Shown here: piece by piece, positions 16,955 to 25,488 of the stretch
How the letters are laid out: the number at the start of each line of letters is the position of its first letter
How positions within the stretch are numbered: position 1 is the stretch's first letter
Origin: Rubricella aquisinus
Lineage (GTDB): Bacteria > Pseudomonadota > Alphaproteobacteria > Rhodobacterales > Rhodobacteraceae
Length of the DNA: 64,000 nt
Direction: 5' to 3'
Assembly: GCF_014199445.1 (NCBI RefSeq)
Contig: NZ_JACIJS010000001.1
Span: 258,940-322,939 of the forward strand
Translations under genes and position numbers: made by a program
The notes under the pieces: model-generated
Told to the model about the DNA's origin: nothing
The model's input: only the letters and a program-made list of their open reading frames with translations
Databases searched by the model: none

Positions 16955-18091
16955 ATGAAATCGGATGATTGGATTGACGGGGCTGCCGCCTGCGCACTGC
17001 TTGGTGTGAAGGCGCAGACGCTCTACGCCTATGTCAGTCGCAAGCAAATCCGCGTTCTGGCCGATCCCGCGGATGCGCGGCGCAGCCTTTATGCCCGCAC
17101 CGATGTGATCGCCCTTCAGCGCAGCAATCGGCGGCCCCGTGCCCGCGCGGCGGTGGCCGAGCAGGCCATTCGCTGGGGTGATCCGGTGCTGAGCACCGCG
17201 ATATCGGAGTTGCGCAACGGGGTGGTGTGGGTCCGTGGCCGCTCCATCCTATCTTGCGCGCAAGACATGACATTGGAGGAGGTCGCGGCCCATTTATGGC
17301 AAGTGGAGAGCGTCACCAGCCCCGCCGTCACACCGCCACAAAGGGCGGCGCGCCCCCTCGCCCGCGCGATGACCTATCTGTCCGGGGAGGTCAGTGACGC
17401 GCGCCCCCTTGCCGCCCTTCCCAGTGCCGCAGTGGCGCGCATCGGCGGCACGCTGATGTCTGGCGTCGCGAATGCCCTGCTGGGCCAGGCGGCAGGCGGA
17501 CCGATCCACGAACGGTTCGCGCAAACGTGGGGTGTGAATGCTCAGGAGGCAGAGGCGTTGCGCCGCGCGCTGGTTCTATTGAGCGATCATGAGTTGAACC
17601 CATCGACCTTCGCCGTGCGGGTCGCCGCCTCCACCGGGGCGAGCCTGCCTGCCGCGTTGCTGAGCGGCATGGCCACTCTCAGCGGCCCACGCCATGGCGG
17701 GGCGGGGCATCTGGCGCAGCGGGCGATCCGTGCCGAACTGTCCGGCGCGACCGACCGCTTCCTTGCAGAGCATGCAGCGGACCCTCCCTATGCGTTCGGC
17801 TTTGGCCATCCGCTTTACCCCGATGGGGATCCGCGAGCGGTGGATTTGCGCGCGGCCCTGCCAGCGGCGCACCCGGCGCATCTGGCGCTGGCTCGTCTGT
17901 CGGCGCTGTTGGGCATTCCGGCGAATATTGACGGGGCGCTGGCCGTTTTGGGGCTGACTTTTGATCTGCCGGAGGACGCAGCCTTCATCCTGTTTGCGAC
18001 CGGGCGGCTTGCCGGATGGATCGCCCATGCACGCGAGCAGGCCCAAAGCGGGGAGATCATCCGCCCCCGCGCCCGCTACGCCGCCCCTTAA
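16955..18091 (+). CDS. Helix-turn-helix/citrate synthase fusion protein
   Basis: A 378-aa protein joining a DNA-binding-like head to a citrate synthase. Residues about 6-55 (IDGAAACALLGVKAQTLYAY, then RKQIRVL) resemble a MerR/excisionase HTH that recognises DNA. From about residue 70 the sequence follows citrate synthase, with all three catalytic residues in place: His212 (DHELNPST), His247 (GPRHGGA) and Asp292 (GDPRA). The citrate synthase part is shorter than GltA. It could be a catalytic enzyme, an acyl-CoA- or oxaloacetate-sensing regulator, or both. ATG 16955 is preferred over TTG 16937, which would add six residues from the operator. Divergent from a CoA-transferase gene. Confidence 0.85.
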   Translation: MKSDDWIDGAAACALLGVKAQTLYAYVSRKQIRVLADPADARRSLYARTDVIALQRSNRRPRARAAVAEQAIRWGDPVLSTAISELRNGVVWVRGRSILSCAQDMTLEEVAAHLWQVESVTSPAVTPPQRAARPLARAMTYLSGEVSDARPLAALPSAAVARIGGTLMSGVANALLGQAAGGPIHERFAQTWGVNAQEAEALRRALVLLSDHELNPSTFAVRVAASTGASLPAALLSGMATLSGPRHGGAGHLAQRAIRAELSGATDRFLAEHAADPPYAFGFGHPLYPDGDPRAVDLRAALPAAHPAHLALARLSALLGIPANIDGALAVLGLTFDLPEDAAFILFATGRLAGWIAHAREQAQSGEIIRPRARYAAP

Positions 18092-18546
18092 TCCGGGGAC
18101 AGGTCCAGCACTCCAGCCCCCAGATTGGGACTGTCGAGCGACAGGATCAGCCCCGTGTCCGATTGCGTCAGGTCCAACACCCCGGCCACCGGATCGGTCA
18201 GTGTGAGGCGCGCCGCGTCCGCCACGAACGCCAGCGGCACCGCAGTGCCATCGGCGCGCGTGACCGTCACCGCGCCAACCGCGCCAGACGGGTCATAAGC
18301 GATCAGCAGGGGTACCGTCTGCGCCTCTTGCAAGGTTGCACAGCGCAGCGTCAGGGTCAGCCCCTCTGCCCCGGCGTCCTCCCCCCGCAGGCGGCACATC
18401 AGGCGAAGCTGATGCCCCGTATCGGGATGGACGAGATGCCCGTTGCCGCTCCATTGTCCCAAAAGGCGCTCTTTCGGCAACGCAGAAGCAGGGCCGCCAG
18501 CCAAAAGCCACAGGACCGCACAGATCGCAGCAAACATCCGGGTCAT
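18088..18546 (-). CDS. Small secreted protein at the end of the terpene cyclase operon
   Basis: A 152-aa protein with signal peptide MTRMFAAICAVLWLLAGGPASA. The mature part, about 128 residues, looks like a small beta-sandwich or barrel (WSGNGHLVHPDTG, many alternating hydrophobics, two cysteines) and matches no family I know. The ATG at 18546 overlaps the stop of the RND gene (ATGA), so it is translationally coupled to it. Its 3' end overlaps the convergent citrate synthase gene by four bases. Because it is the periplasmic member of an exporter operon, a carrier or lipid-binding role is a reasonable guess. Confidence 0.7.
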   Translation of the reverse strand: MTRMFAAICAVLWLLAGGPASALPKERLLGQWSGNGHLVHPDTGHQLRLMCRLRGEDAGAEGLTLTLRCATLQEAQTVPLLIAYDPSGAVGAVTVTRADGTAVPLAFVADAARLTLTDPVAGVLDLTQSDTGLILSLDSPNLGAGVLDLSPD

Positions 18547-20519
18547 CGTCCCGTCCTCCACCGCAGGAAAGCGGGCAATAGGATCAGATCACCGATCCAA
18601 GCGATGCACAGCGCCACGACCATCAGCGCGCCAAAGGTCTGAAGCCCCGGCAGGCCGCTCAAGCCCAACACACTCAGCCCCGCGATGAGCGTAACGGTGG
18701 TCAAGGTGATCGGCTCCATCGTTTTGCGCAATCCGCGCCCGATCGCGAGCCTACCCCGCCCCGCGCGGGAGGCCCATAACAGATGCGCCGTGTCATCCAC
18801 CACGATGCCGGACGCCACGATCATCGCCACGGCGGCAGACACATTCACCCAGCCCACCGACAGGGCCATCGCCACCTGAATTGCAAGAAGCGGCAGGATA
18901 TTGGGCAAAAGGCTCGCCATGCCCGCCCGACCGGAACGCAGCATCGCGGTCAGGATAAGCGCCTGCGCGAGCACGCCGACCACCAGCACAAGCTGAAGCC
19001 GCGCGATCGCGCGGGTGATCGTATCGGCCACCCGCAGCGGATAGCCCAGAAGCGTGATGTCCCCCATGGGCGCAAGCCGCGCACGCAAAGCCGCCGCTTC
19101 GGCCCTGATGTCCCGCGCGCTGGCCCCCAGCGCGATGGGATAGGGCAAAGCGATCCGCCCCCCTGACAGGCGCGCATTGCTCAGATCCTCCGTCGCGGCC
19201 CCATCGCCCGCGCCATAGAGGAGGCTCAGCGCGCGCTGCTCCGCCGCCGCATCGGCTGCGGGGATAATCGCAAAGAGGGGTGCCATCGACAGGCCCGCCG
19301 CGATCCCGTCCTCTACCGCGTCGGCAACCGCTCCGGCGGGCAGGTTTTCCTCAAAGGTGAAATCGGCCGGAACCGACAGCGCCACGCCCATCCCAAGGGC
19401 GGCCAGCCCAAGTGCCGCGGGCCGCAACAAGGCACCCTGCCGCGCCATCCGGCGCTGAAACCGGTGAAGGGCGGCGATCATCCGGCGGCGCGGGCCAGTG
19501 GGGCCTTTCCTTGGCCCGCGCGCTGGCACACAGATCGGGCCAATGATGACAACCGCCAGCCAAAGCGTGACCATCCCGACACCGCCGCAAATCGCCAGCC
19601 GCTCCATCGCAACGCTGCCCTCCAGCGCGAGGGAGGCAAAGGCCAGTGCCGTGGTTCCCGTGGTCACTGTGATTGCGGGCAGCACCGCGCGCAGCGCCCG
19701 CCGCCCATCCTCTGCGGTGTCCGCCGCGCGGCGCAGATGCAGCATATCCGCCAGCCCCAGCGTCAAAAGAATCGTCGGCACCAGCGTGTTGAACACATCA
19801 AGCGGCATGCCAAGGGCCGCGATCAGCGCCAGATACCAGACCACCCCGATCCCCGGCGGCAGCATCAGCAGCACCGCAATGCGCAGACTGCCGAACCACA
19901 GCACGACAATGCCCGTGCTGACCGCTGCCGTGATCAGTGGCAAAAGGAGGTTATCGCGCGCCAATTGTCGCTCGATCACTTGCTCCGCCGCAACCGGGCC
20001 GATAGGGCGCAGGCACAACGCGGCCTCCGCCGGGCAGCGGGTGAATTGGTCCGGCAACGCGTCCAATGCTTGCCTGTCGCCTTGCACGAAAAGGAGGGTA
20101 CTTTTCAGATCCTCCCCGATTAGGAACGGGCCGAACCGCGTCGCCTCCCGCGCTGCGCGGAGTGCAGGCGCGGCCTCCATCATGCCCTCTGCGGCCAGAA
20201 CAAGCGGCGCGCGGCCATCCTGCTCAATCGTGAAAGGGGAGATCACCTGCGCGACGCCCGGCGCGAAGCTCAACTCAAACACCAGATCGGACAGGGCAGC
20301 GATAAACCCGTCATGCCCTTCCCCCCGCCATGTGGCGAGCAGCGTCACCGTAGGATCCTGCCAGCGGTCAAGCACGCGCGCGGCGTCTGACCCGTCAAGC
20401 GGGGCTGCGCGCGCAATAGCGGAGGTCATATCCCCCTCCACCCGGAGGGAGGGCAGCATAATCGCGCTCAGCAGCGTCAGGCACAGGATGGCCGCGATGC
20501 GCGCGCCAAGGCGGATCAT
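18543..20519 (-). CDS. RND/MMPL-family exporter
   Basis: A 658-aa inner-membrane protein with two halves, each a single helix, a periplasmic loop and a five-helix bundle. The first bundle spans about 205-340 and the second about 505-650. The second contains GIVVDDTAHLLW, the paired-acid signature of MMPL/sterol-sensing-domain transporters. Members of this family move hopanoids (HpnN), lipids and other hydrophobic molecules; this one is shorter than HpnN. It is the third gene in a run with four-base overlaps on both sides (monooxygenase before, secreted protein after). Export or trafficking of the cyclase product is inferred from the operon. Confidence 0.85.
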   Translation of the reverse strand: MIRLGARIAAILCLTLLSAIMLPSLRVEGDMTSAIARAAPLDGSDAARVLDRWQDPTVTLLATWRGEGHDGFIAALSDLVFELSFAPGVAQVISPFTIEQDGRAPLVLAAEGMMEAAPALRAAREATRFGPFLIGEDLKSTLLFVQGDRQALDALPDQFTRCPAEAALCLRPIGPVAAEQVIERQLARDNLLLPLITAAVSTGIVVLWFGSLRIAVLLMLPPGIGVVWYLALIAALGMPLDVFNTLVPTILLTLGLADMLHLRRAADTAEDGRRALRAVLPAITVTTGTTALAFASLALEGSVAMERLAICGGVGMVTLWLAVVIIGPICVPARGPRKGPTGPRRRMIAALHRFQRRMARQGALLRPAALGLAALGMGVALSVPADFTFEENLPAGAVADAVEDGIAAGLSMAPLFAIIPAADAAAEQRALSLLYGAGDGAATEDLSNARLSGGRIALPYPIALGASARDIRAEAAALRARLAPMGDITLLGYPLRVADTITRAIARLQLVLVVGVLAQALILTAMLRSGRAGMASLLPNILPLLAIQVAMALSVGWVNVSAAVAMIVASGIVVDDTAHLLWASRAGRGRLAIGRGLRKTMEPITLTTVTLIAGLSVLGLSGLPGLQTFGALMVVALCIAWIGDLILLPAFLRWRTGR

Positions 20520-21817
20520 GGATTGACCGGATCGGACAGGGTTGGACCGTCTGGGATAAGCCCTGCCAATTCCATCCTCGGCCCACTTGCCCGCCGCACC
20601 AGATAGCGGCGCAGCATGGGCAACGCGGCAAGCGCTGTCAGCCCATGCGACCGCAGCCCGGGCACCAATGGCGCCTCACTGCCAAACAGGGTGAGGATCG
20701 CATTCGTCGTGCGCGCCATGAGCCGCGCATCCCCCCGCCGCGCCCGGTCATAGCGGCGCAGCACGCTCGCGTCTGACAGCGACGTGCCCGCCCGGCGCGC
20801 AGCAACCAGAATGCGGGTCAGCGCGGCGACATCCCGCAGCCCATAATTCAGCCCTTGCCCGGTTACCGGATGAAACACATGCGCCGCATCCCCCACAAGC
20901 GCCACCCCCGGCGCGATAAACCGGCGCGCACAGGAGGCAGACAGCGGAAATTGCGTCACCGCGCCCACCGGCTCCACGGGGCCAAGGATCGGGGCGAGCA
21001 TCTCATTGAGGCGGGCGCGAAACGCGTGCTCGGGCAAGGCGCGCAGGGCTGCGGCACTTTCCTTCCGGTCCGCCCACATGATCGACGCGCGATCCGGGCC
21101 AAGCGGCAAAACCGAAAGCGGGCCACCCGGCAACAGGCAAGCATAGGCCGTACCATGGCGCCGTGGCGCGCGGTGGCGGACGGTCATCACCAGTGCCGTC
21201 TGATCAAACAGCACGCGGTCTTGAGCAATCCCCGCCAAATCCGCCGTTGGCGAGCGCCCGCCATCGCAGCCAATCACGAGCGCGCTGCCCGCAACCGCTC
21301 CGTTCGCGAAAGTTGCCCGCATCTGCCCACCGGCCCGTGCGAGTTTGCGCAAGGACAGCCCATGGCAAAGCTGCACGGCCTTTTCCCGCTGGATCCGCTG
21401 GGTCAGCACTGCCCGCAAATGCCGTTCTGTCAGGATATGGGCGAGCGGGCCGTCCTTGGGCCGGTCCTGCTGAAAACGAACCGCGACATCGGGGCAGGCG
21501 GCCCGTGCGGCGCTTTCTCCCACATGGATATGATGCACCGGCACGGCATGGGGTTTGAGATCGTCCCACACGCCCAGATCGCATAATAACGCCCGAGAGG
21601 GGCCCGTGAGGATATAGGCCCGATCACCGCCAGCATGGACCGCATCCGCCGCCGCTTGCTCTGCCAGTGTGACGGACAGGCCCGCGCGCGACAGGGCAAG
21701 CCCCATGGCAAGGCCGACCACGCCAGACCCGATAATCGTAACATCGCGGCACCCGAGCGGCAGGTCGGTCGCCGACCCACTACGCCCTGCCCAGCCGATC
21801 GCGGCTGGCGCAGTCAT
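20516..21817 (-). CDS. UbiH/COQ6-type FAD-dependent monooxygenase
   Basis: A 433-aa flavoprotein hydroxylase. FAD-binding GSGVVG lies near the N-terminus, the second motif CDGGRS near residue 165, and LVGDAAHVFHPVTGQGLNYG near residue 290 is the signature of the UbiH group. Such enzymes hydroxylate aromatic rings or isoprenoids. Immediately downstream of a terpene cyclase, an oxygenase acting on an isoprenoid is attractive, but ubiquinone-type chemistry cannot be excluded. The start is uncertain: ATG 21817 is chosen, 14 codons after ATG 21859, and neither has a good ribosome site. It overlaps the RND gene by four bases. Confidence 0.83.
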   Translation of the reverse strand: MTAPAAIGWAGRSGSATDLPLGCRDVTIIGSGVVGLAMGLALSRAGLSVTLAEQAAADAVHAGGDRAYILTGPSRALLCDLGVWDDLKPHAVPVHHIHVGESAARAACPDVAVRFQQDRPKDGPLAHILTERHLRAVLTQRIQREKAVQLCHGLSLRKLARAGGQMRATFANGAVAGSALVIGCDGGRSPTADLAGIAQDRVLFDQTALVMTVRHRAPRRHGTAYACLLPGGPLSVLPLGPDRASIMWADRKESAAALRALPEHAFRARLNEMLAPILGPVEPVGAVTQFPLSASCARRFIAPGVALVGDAAHVFHPVTGQGLNYGLRDVAALTRILVAARRAGTSLSDASVLRRYDRARRGDARLMARTTNAILTLFGSEAPLVPGLRSHGLTALAALPMLRRYLVRRASGPRMELAGLIPDGPTLSDPVNP

Positions 21818-21890
21818 GGCCGGGCCGTCCCCAACTCCCTGCACGCATTCGTCCCACATGAGATCATTAACGCGGCGGCATCGGATCGTG

Positions 21891-23759
21891 TCAACAATCC
21901 TGCGCGGTGCTGTAGTGCTGCAAAGCTTGTGTCGCCTCATAGGTGGGGGTGGAGGTGAAATCCGTGTACCACACACCCGGTATCCCGGCAGCATAGAGCA
22001 TCTCACAGGACCACCCGCCCTCGGCATCCTGATGCTGCAACAGCCACTGCGCCGCACGATGGGCAACAGGGTGGCGGCCCTGCCCTGCGGCGACGAAGGC
22101 CCGCAACACGCAGGCGGTGTGAAACGGATTGGACGGTGCAGAGGCATAGTGCCCTTCGATCAGCGACACTGGCGCCTCGCCAAATCCGCCATCCGGCTGC
22201 GCGATCCGCTCAAACCACGACAGGGCATCCGCGATCCGTGGATCATCGCTCCGCCCATGCTGCATCAGCGCACCCAGCCCATAGGCCGTGCCGTAGATGT
22301 AATGCGTGAACCAGCGGCAAAGCCACCGCCCCTCTGGCCCCGCCGCATCGACAAAGCGCAACGCGCGGCGCGCGGCATCGCCCGCCCGTGGGACAAGGTC
22401 GGACAGGCCCTGCACCTCCCCCATTGCCACGCGCTGCAAAAGCCCCGCCGCGCGCGCTGTCAGCACGGGGCAGGCCGTGTCGGACAAGAACCAGCGCCCG
22501 CCGCCCAGCCGCCGAACCCAGCCGCGATCGTCCCGGTCCCAACTGGCCCAGCCGCCGTCCCGCCCTTGCATCGACAACAGCCAATCGACGCCATCCCGCA
22601 GGGCGCGCAGATCAGGCTCATCCGCGCGCATCAACACACCAAGCGTGAGCACCGTATCGTCCACATCCGGGTGCATCCGCGTGTTGTGCTGAAAGCTCCA
22701 CCCCCCGACAGCCGGATAGGAAGCGCGCGCCTGATAATCGCCCGGATGATAAATTTGCTGGCTCAAAAGATAGGTCTGCGCATGGGCGATCCGCGCGCGA
22801 TCCTCCGGCGCGCCATGATCCTGCAAGAGGGTGGTAAAGAGCGCCGTGTCCCAGATCGTGGCATCCGTGAAGGCCTGCCACCGCCCGTCCGCGTGGGCAT
22901 GTTGCCAGCCTTCCAGCGCGGCAAAACCAGCATTGATTTCAGGGGCAAACCGGACCGGGTCCGCTTCGTGAAGCGCGCGCAGGACAGCCGATGTCAGATG
23001 CGTTGACGAAAAGAAGGAGCCATCGGCCTCCTGCCGGGCAAGCAACCATTGCAGTGCCGCCTCAACCCGCCCGCCCCGGCCCCCCAACCGATCCGCCGCG
23101 CGCAACGCCCTGCTGAGGGCCGCAGCCCCGCCACCAAAGGCCGCCCGTGCCGCACTCAGCCAAGGGGCGCGCCATTTGGGCACCGGGGGCGCGGGCCGGG
23201 GCATCGCGACCGCTTGTATCACCCCCATCGCCACTAGGGCGAGCCGCAACACGCCGAAATCATGGATATTGGGGTGCATCCATCGGGGCACCGATAAGAG
23301 GCGCAGCGAGACATGCGGAATTTCGTCCCATCGCAAATCCCCGTGATGCGCGAGATAGCCAAGCCAGAACCCGTCGATCCGGGGGGGCGGCAGGGTCTCC
23401 AGCCAGCGGGAGGCCGCCTGACAGGCATGCTGCCCCTCTGTCGTGGTGGCATATTCCAACGCCATGGCGCAGACGGCGGTGACCTCCAACGCCTCCCCGC
23501 CACCGATCCACCCCTCCCATGTGCCATCGGGCTTTTGGGTGGCGGCGAGATACCGTTCCAGCGCGCGGGTCTGCCCGGTCGCTGCGCGGCCAAGCTGGGC
23601 ATGGGTGGCGAGGGTGAATGCCGTGATCCGTGGATCGCTGCGCACGGGTAGAGACCACGCCCCATCACTGCGCTGCCGCGCCCGGACATAGCCTATCGCC
23701 CGGGACAGGCCATCGGCGAGGGCAGCTTGACTGGGGGGCATGGTTTGCGGATGCGGCAT
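21891..23759 (-). CDS. Squalene-hopene cyclase-type class II terpene cyclase
   Basis: A 622-aa (alpha/alpha)6-barrel terpene cyclase. The protonating DXDD motif is DVDDT at 365-369, preceded by GGWSFQHN as in squalene-hopene cyclases. QW-type repeats recur (DGAWSLPV, DGTWEGW, DGSFFS, DGGWASW, DGGFGE, EGGWSCE), and WFTHYIYGTAYG matches the conserved family block. Class II cyclases convert squalene or other polyprenyl chains into polycyclic products at the membrane. No squalene synthase (hpnCDE) lies nearby, so the substrate is open. ATG 23759 is chosen; ATG 23741 and TTG 23807 are alternatives and none has a clear ribosome site. It is first of four closely packed genes. Confidence 0.88.
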   Translation of the reverse strand: MPHPQTMPPSQAALADGLSRAIGYVRARQRSDGAWSLPVRSDPRITAFTLATHAQLGRAATGQTRALERYLAATQKPDGTWEGWIGGGEALEVTAVCAMALEYATTTEGQHACQAASRWLETLPPPRIDGFWLGYLAHHGDLRWDEIPHVSLRLLSVPRWMHPNIHDFGVLRLALVAMGVIQAVAMPRPAPPVPKWRAPWLSAARAAFGGGAAALSRALRAADRLGGRGGRVEAALQWLLARQEADGSFFSSTHLTSAVLRALHEADPVRFAPEINAGFAALEGWQHAHADGRWQAFTDATIWDTALFTTLLQDHGAPEDRARIAHAQTYLLSQQIYHPGDYQARASYPAVGGWSFQHNTRMHPDVDDTVLTLGVLMRADEPDLRALRDGVDWLLSMQGRDGGWASWDRDDRGWVRRLGGGRWFLSDTACPVLTARAAGLLQRVAMGEVQGLSDLVPRAGDAARRALRFVDAAGPEGRWLCRWFTHYIYGTAYGLGALMQHGRSDDPRIADALSWFERIAQPDGGFGEAPVSLIEGHYASAPSNPFHTACVLRAFVAAGQGRHPVAHRAAQWLLQHQDAEGGWSCEMLYAAGIPGVWYTDFTSTPTYEATQALQHYSTAQDC

Positions 23760-23876
23760 GAGCGGCGGCTGCTTATTGGTCAGGGCGGATGATCCGCCAT
23801 TGCCCAACCTTAACAGAGCCGCTCGCGCTGCCTAGCCTATGGGATGCCTCGGCAGAGCATCCGCCGGGGCTGGGCG

Positions 23877-24875
23877 CTACCCTTGCGAGGGGTCGCTTTC
23901 AAATCCGACCGTGGCCGGATCGAGCACATAATGCGCGCCGCAGAACTGGCAATCGGCGGTCACAGTGCCCTCCTCGGTGGTCATGGTGCCGATATCCTTG
24001 GCCGAATAGATCGACAGGGACTGGCGGACCTTTTCTTCGCTGCAGGTGCAGCCGAACTCGACCGTCTGCGGGTCATAGACGCGTGGCCCTTCCTCATGGA
24101 ACAGGCGCAGCAGGAGCCGGTCGGGGGCCACATGCGGGCCGACAAGCTCGGTCAACTCGACCGTTTCAAGGAGCGTGTTCACGCGGGTCCAGTTTTCCTG
24201 CACCGTCTCATCCATCAAGTCCTCCGCCCGCATCAGGCCGGTGTCATCCCCGCCATCCTCGGTCTGGGCCACATGCTCTCCTGCGGGCGGCATATGCTGG
24301 AGCATGACGCCCCCGCCCCGCCAGCGCGGCGCGTCCTCCCCGGTCATCTGGGATTGGGCGCTGGCAATGGCAAAGCGGGTCGGCAACTGCTCTGACTGCG
24401 CGAAATATGCCTCCGCACAGGAGGCAAGCGAGCCACCGGCAAGCGGCGTGATGCCCTGATAGGGTCTCATCCCTTGCCCCTGATCAATGATGATCCCGAA
24501 ATACCCCTTCCCGAACAGCGAAAACGGCTCGGCATTCAGGTCAAGCGTGTCCTCGTCATATCCGGCATAAGCGCGGATGCGCGCGGGCGCGCCGTCCTTT
24601 TCGGGAGCGTAGTAATCCGTCGCGATCAGGCGCACGGCGCCCTCCCCCCGGATCTGGAGCGACAGTTTCCAGCGCAGCTTGATCGTTTGCCCGATGAGCG
24701 CGGTCAGCATCGCGGCCTCCGCTACAAGGGCGGCGACAGGCATGGGATAATCATGCTGGGTCAGGATCTGCTCAAGCGTATCGTCCAACCGCGCCACGCG
24801 GCCCCGCATGTCGGATTTATCAAGCTGGAAGGGCAGGATGATGTCATCCCACGCCATTGTATCTGCGGATGTCAT
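23877..24875 (-). CDS. hslO: Redox-regulated chaperone Hsp33
   Basis: A 332-aa cytosolic holdase activated by oxidation. The zinc-binding cysteines are intact: CxC at 276-278 (FGCTCSEEK) and CxxC at 309-312 (CQFC), with the normal spacing between them. The N-terminal substrate-binding domain shows ATDYY and FGKGYFGIIIDQG. The start ATG 24875 has GGAG seven bases upstream; an upstream in-frame extension of 54 codons is unsupported. It is followed by the terpene cyclase gene after 117 bases, on the same strand. Confidence 0.95.
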   Translation of the reverse strand: MTSADTMAWDDIILPFQLDKSDMRGRVARLDDTLEQILTQHDYPMPVAALVAEAAMLTALIGQTIKLRWKLSLQIRGEGAVRLIATDYYAPEKDGAPARIRAYAGYDEDTLDLNAEPFSLFGKGYFGIIIDQGQGMRPYQGITPLAGGSLASCAEAYFAQSEQLPTRFAIASAQSQMTGEDAPRWRGGGVMLQHMPPAGEHVAQTEDGGDDTGLMRAEDLMDETVQENWTRVNTLLETVELTELVGPHVAPDRLLLRLFHEEGPRVYDPQTVEFGCTCSEEKVRQSLSIYSAKDIGTMTTEEGTVTADCQFCGAHYVLDPATVGFESDPSQG

Positions 24876-25035
24876 GGTAAGGCTCCGGAAAACTCGGGTA
24901 AGGGCGTCAGATAGTATGCCTGACCCCACTTGAAAACCCCCCGGCGAGGCGGGGGCGGTTTGGCGGGGTGCATCCGCTTGATTCCCGGGCATGGACATGA
25001 TCCGGTCTGGCGCATCGGAATGAAGGAGGCCAGTC

Positions 25036-25488
25036 ATGCGCCGCTTTGGCGAACGATATGTGCAGGGCGCGCCCTATCGCGACCGTCCGGGGGCATATGG
25101 CATCATCGGGGATGGCGCGGGCCGCATCTTGCTGGCGCACAGCACGGGCAAGGATGGCGGTTGGCTTTTGCCGGGCGGCGGCGTTGATCCCGGCGAGGGG
25201 CCAGTGGCAGCCCTGCATCGCGAGGTGATGGAGGAAACCGGCTGGCGGATTGCCCCGCGTCGGCGGCTGACGGTCTATCAGCGCTATGTCTTTATGCCCG
25301 ATTATGGCTGGTGGGCGCGGAAGGTGTGCCACATCTATCTGGCGCGGGCGGTCCTGCCGCTCCGTGACCCAACGGAGCCGGATCACACGCCCATCTGGCT
25401 GTCAGCGGATGAAGCCGCGCGGCGCCTGACCGTGGGGGCGGAGGCGCACGCGCTGCGCACGCTTATCCGCTCCGGCGTTAGCTTTTGA
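25036..25488 (+). CDS. NUDIX hydrolase
   Basis: A 150-aa pyrophosphohydrolase. The NUDIX box runs from Gly48 to Trp70 and is complete: Gly48, Glu54, then REVMEETGW with the metal-binding Glu66/Glu67. It would cleave a nucleoside diphosphate linked to X; the substrate cannot be read from sequence. AAGGAGG lies seven bases before the ATG. It is divergent from hslO and overlaps the convergent ABC-2 permease gene by 11 bases. Confidence 0.92.
   Translation: MRRFGERYVQGAPYRDRPGAYGIIGDGAGRILLAHSTGKDGGWLLPGGGVDPGEGPVAALHREVMEETGWRIAPRRRLTVYQRYVFMPDYGWWARKVCHIYLARAVLPLRDPTEPDHTPIWLSADEAARRLTVGAEAHALRTLIRSGVSF

Noticed and set aside
21818-22147. 110-codon N-terminal extension of the FAD monooxygenase
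   Set aside because: It overlaps the end of the terpene cyclase gene in another frame, is Pro/Arg/Cys-rich, and precedes the normal FAD-binding start.
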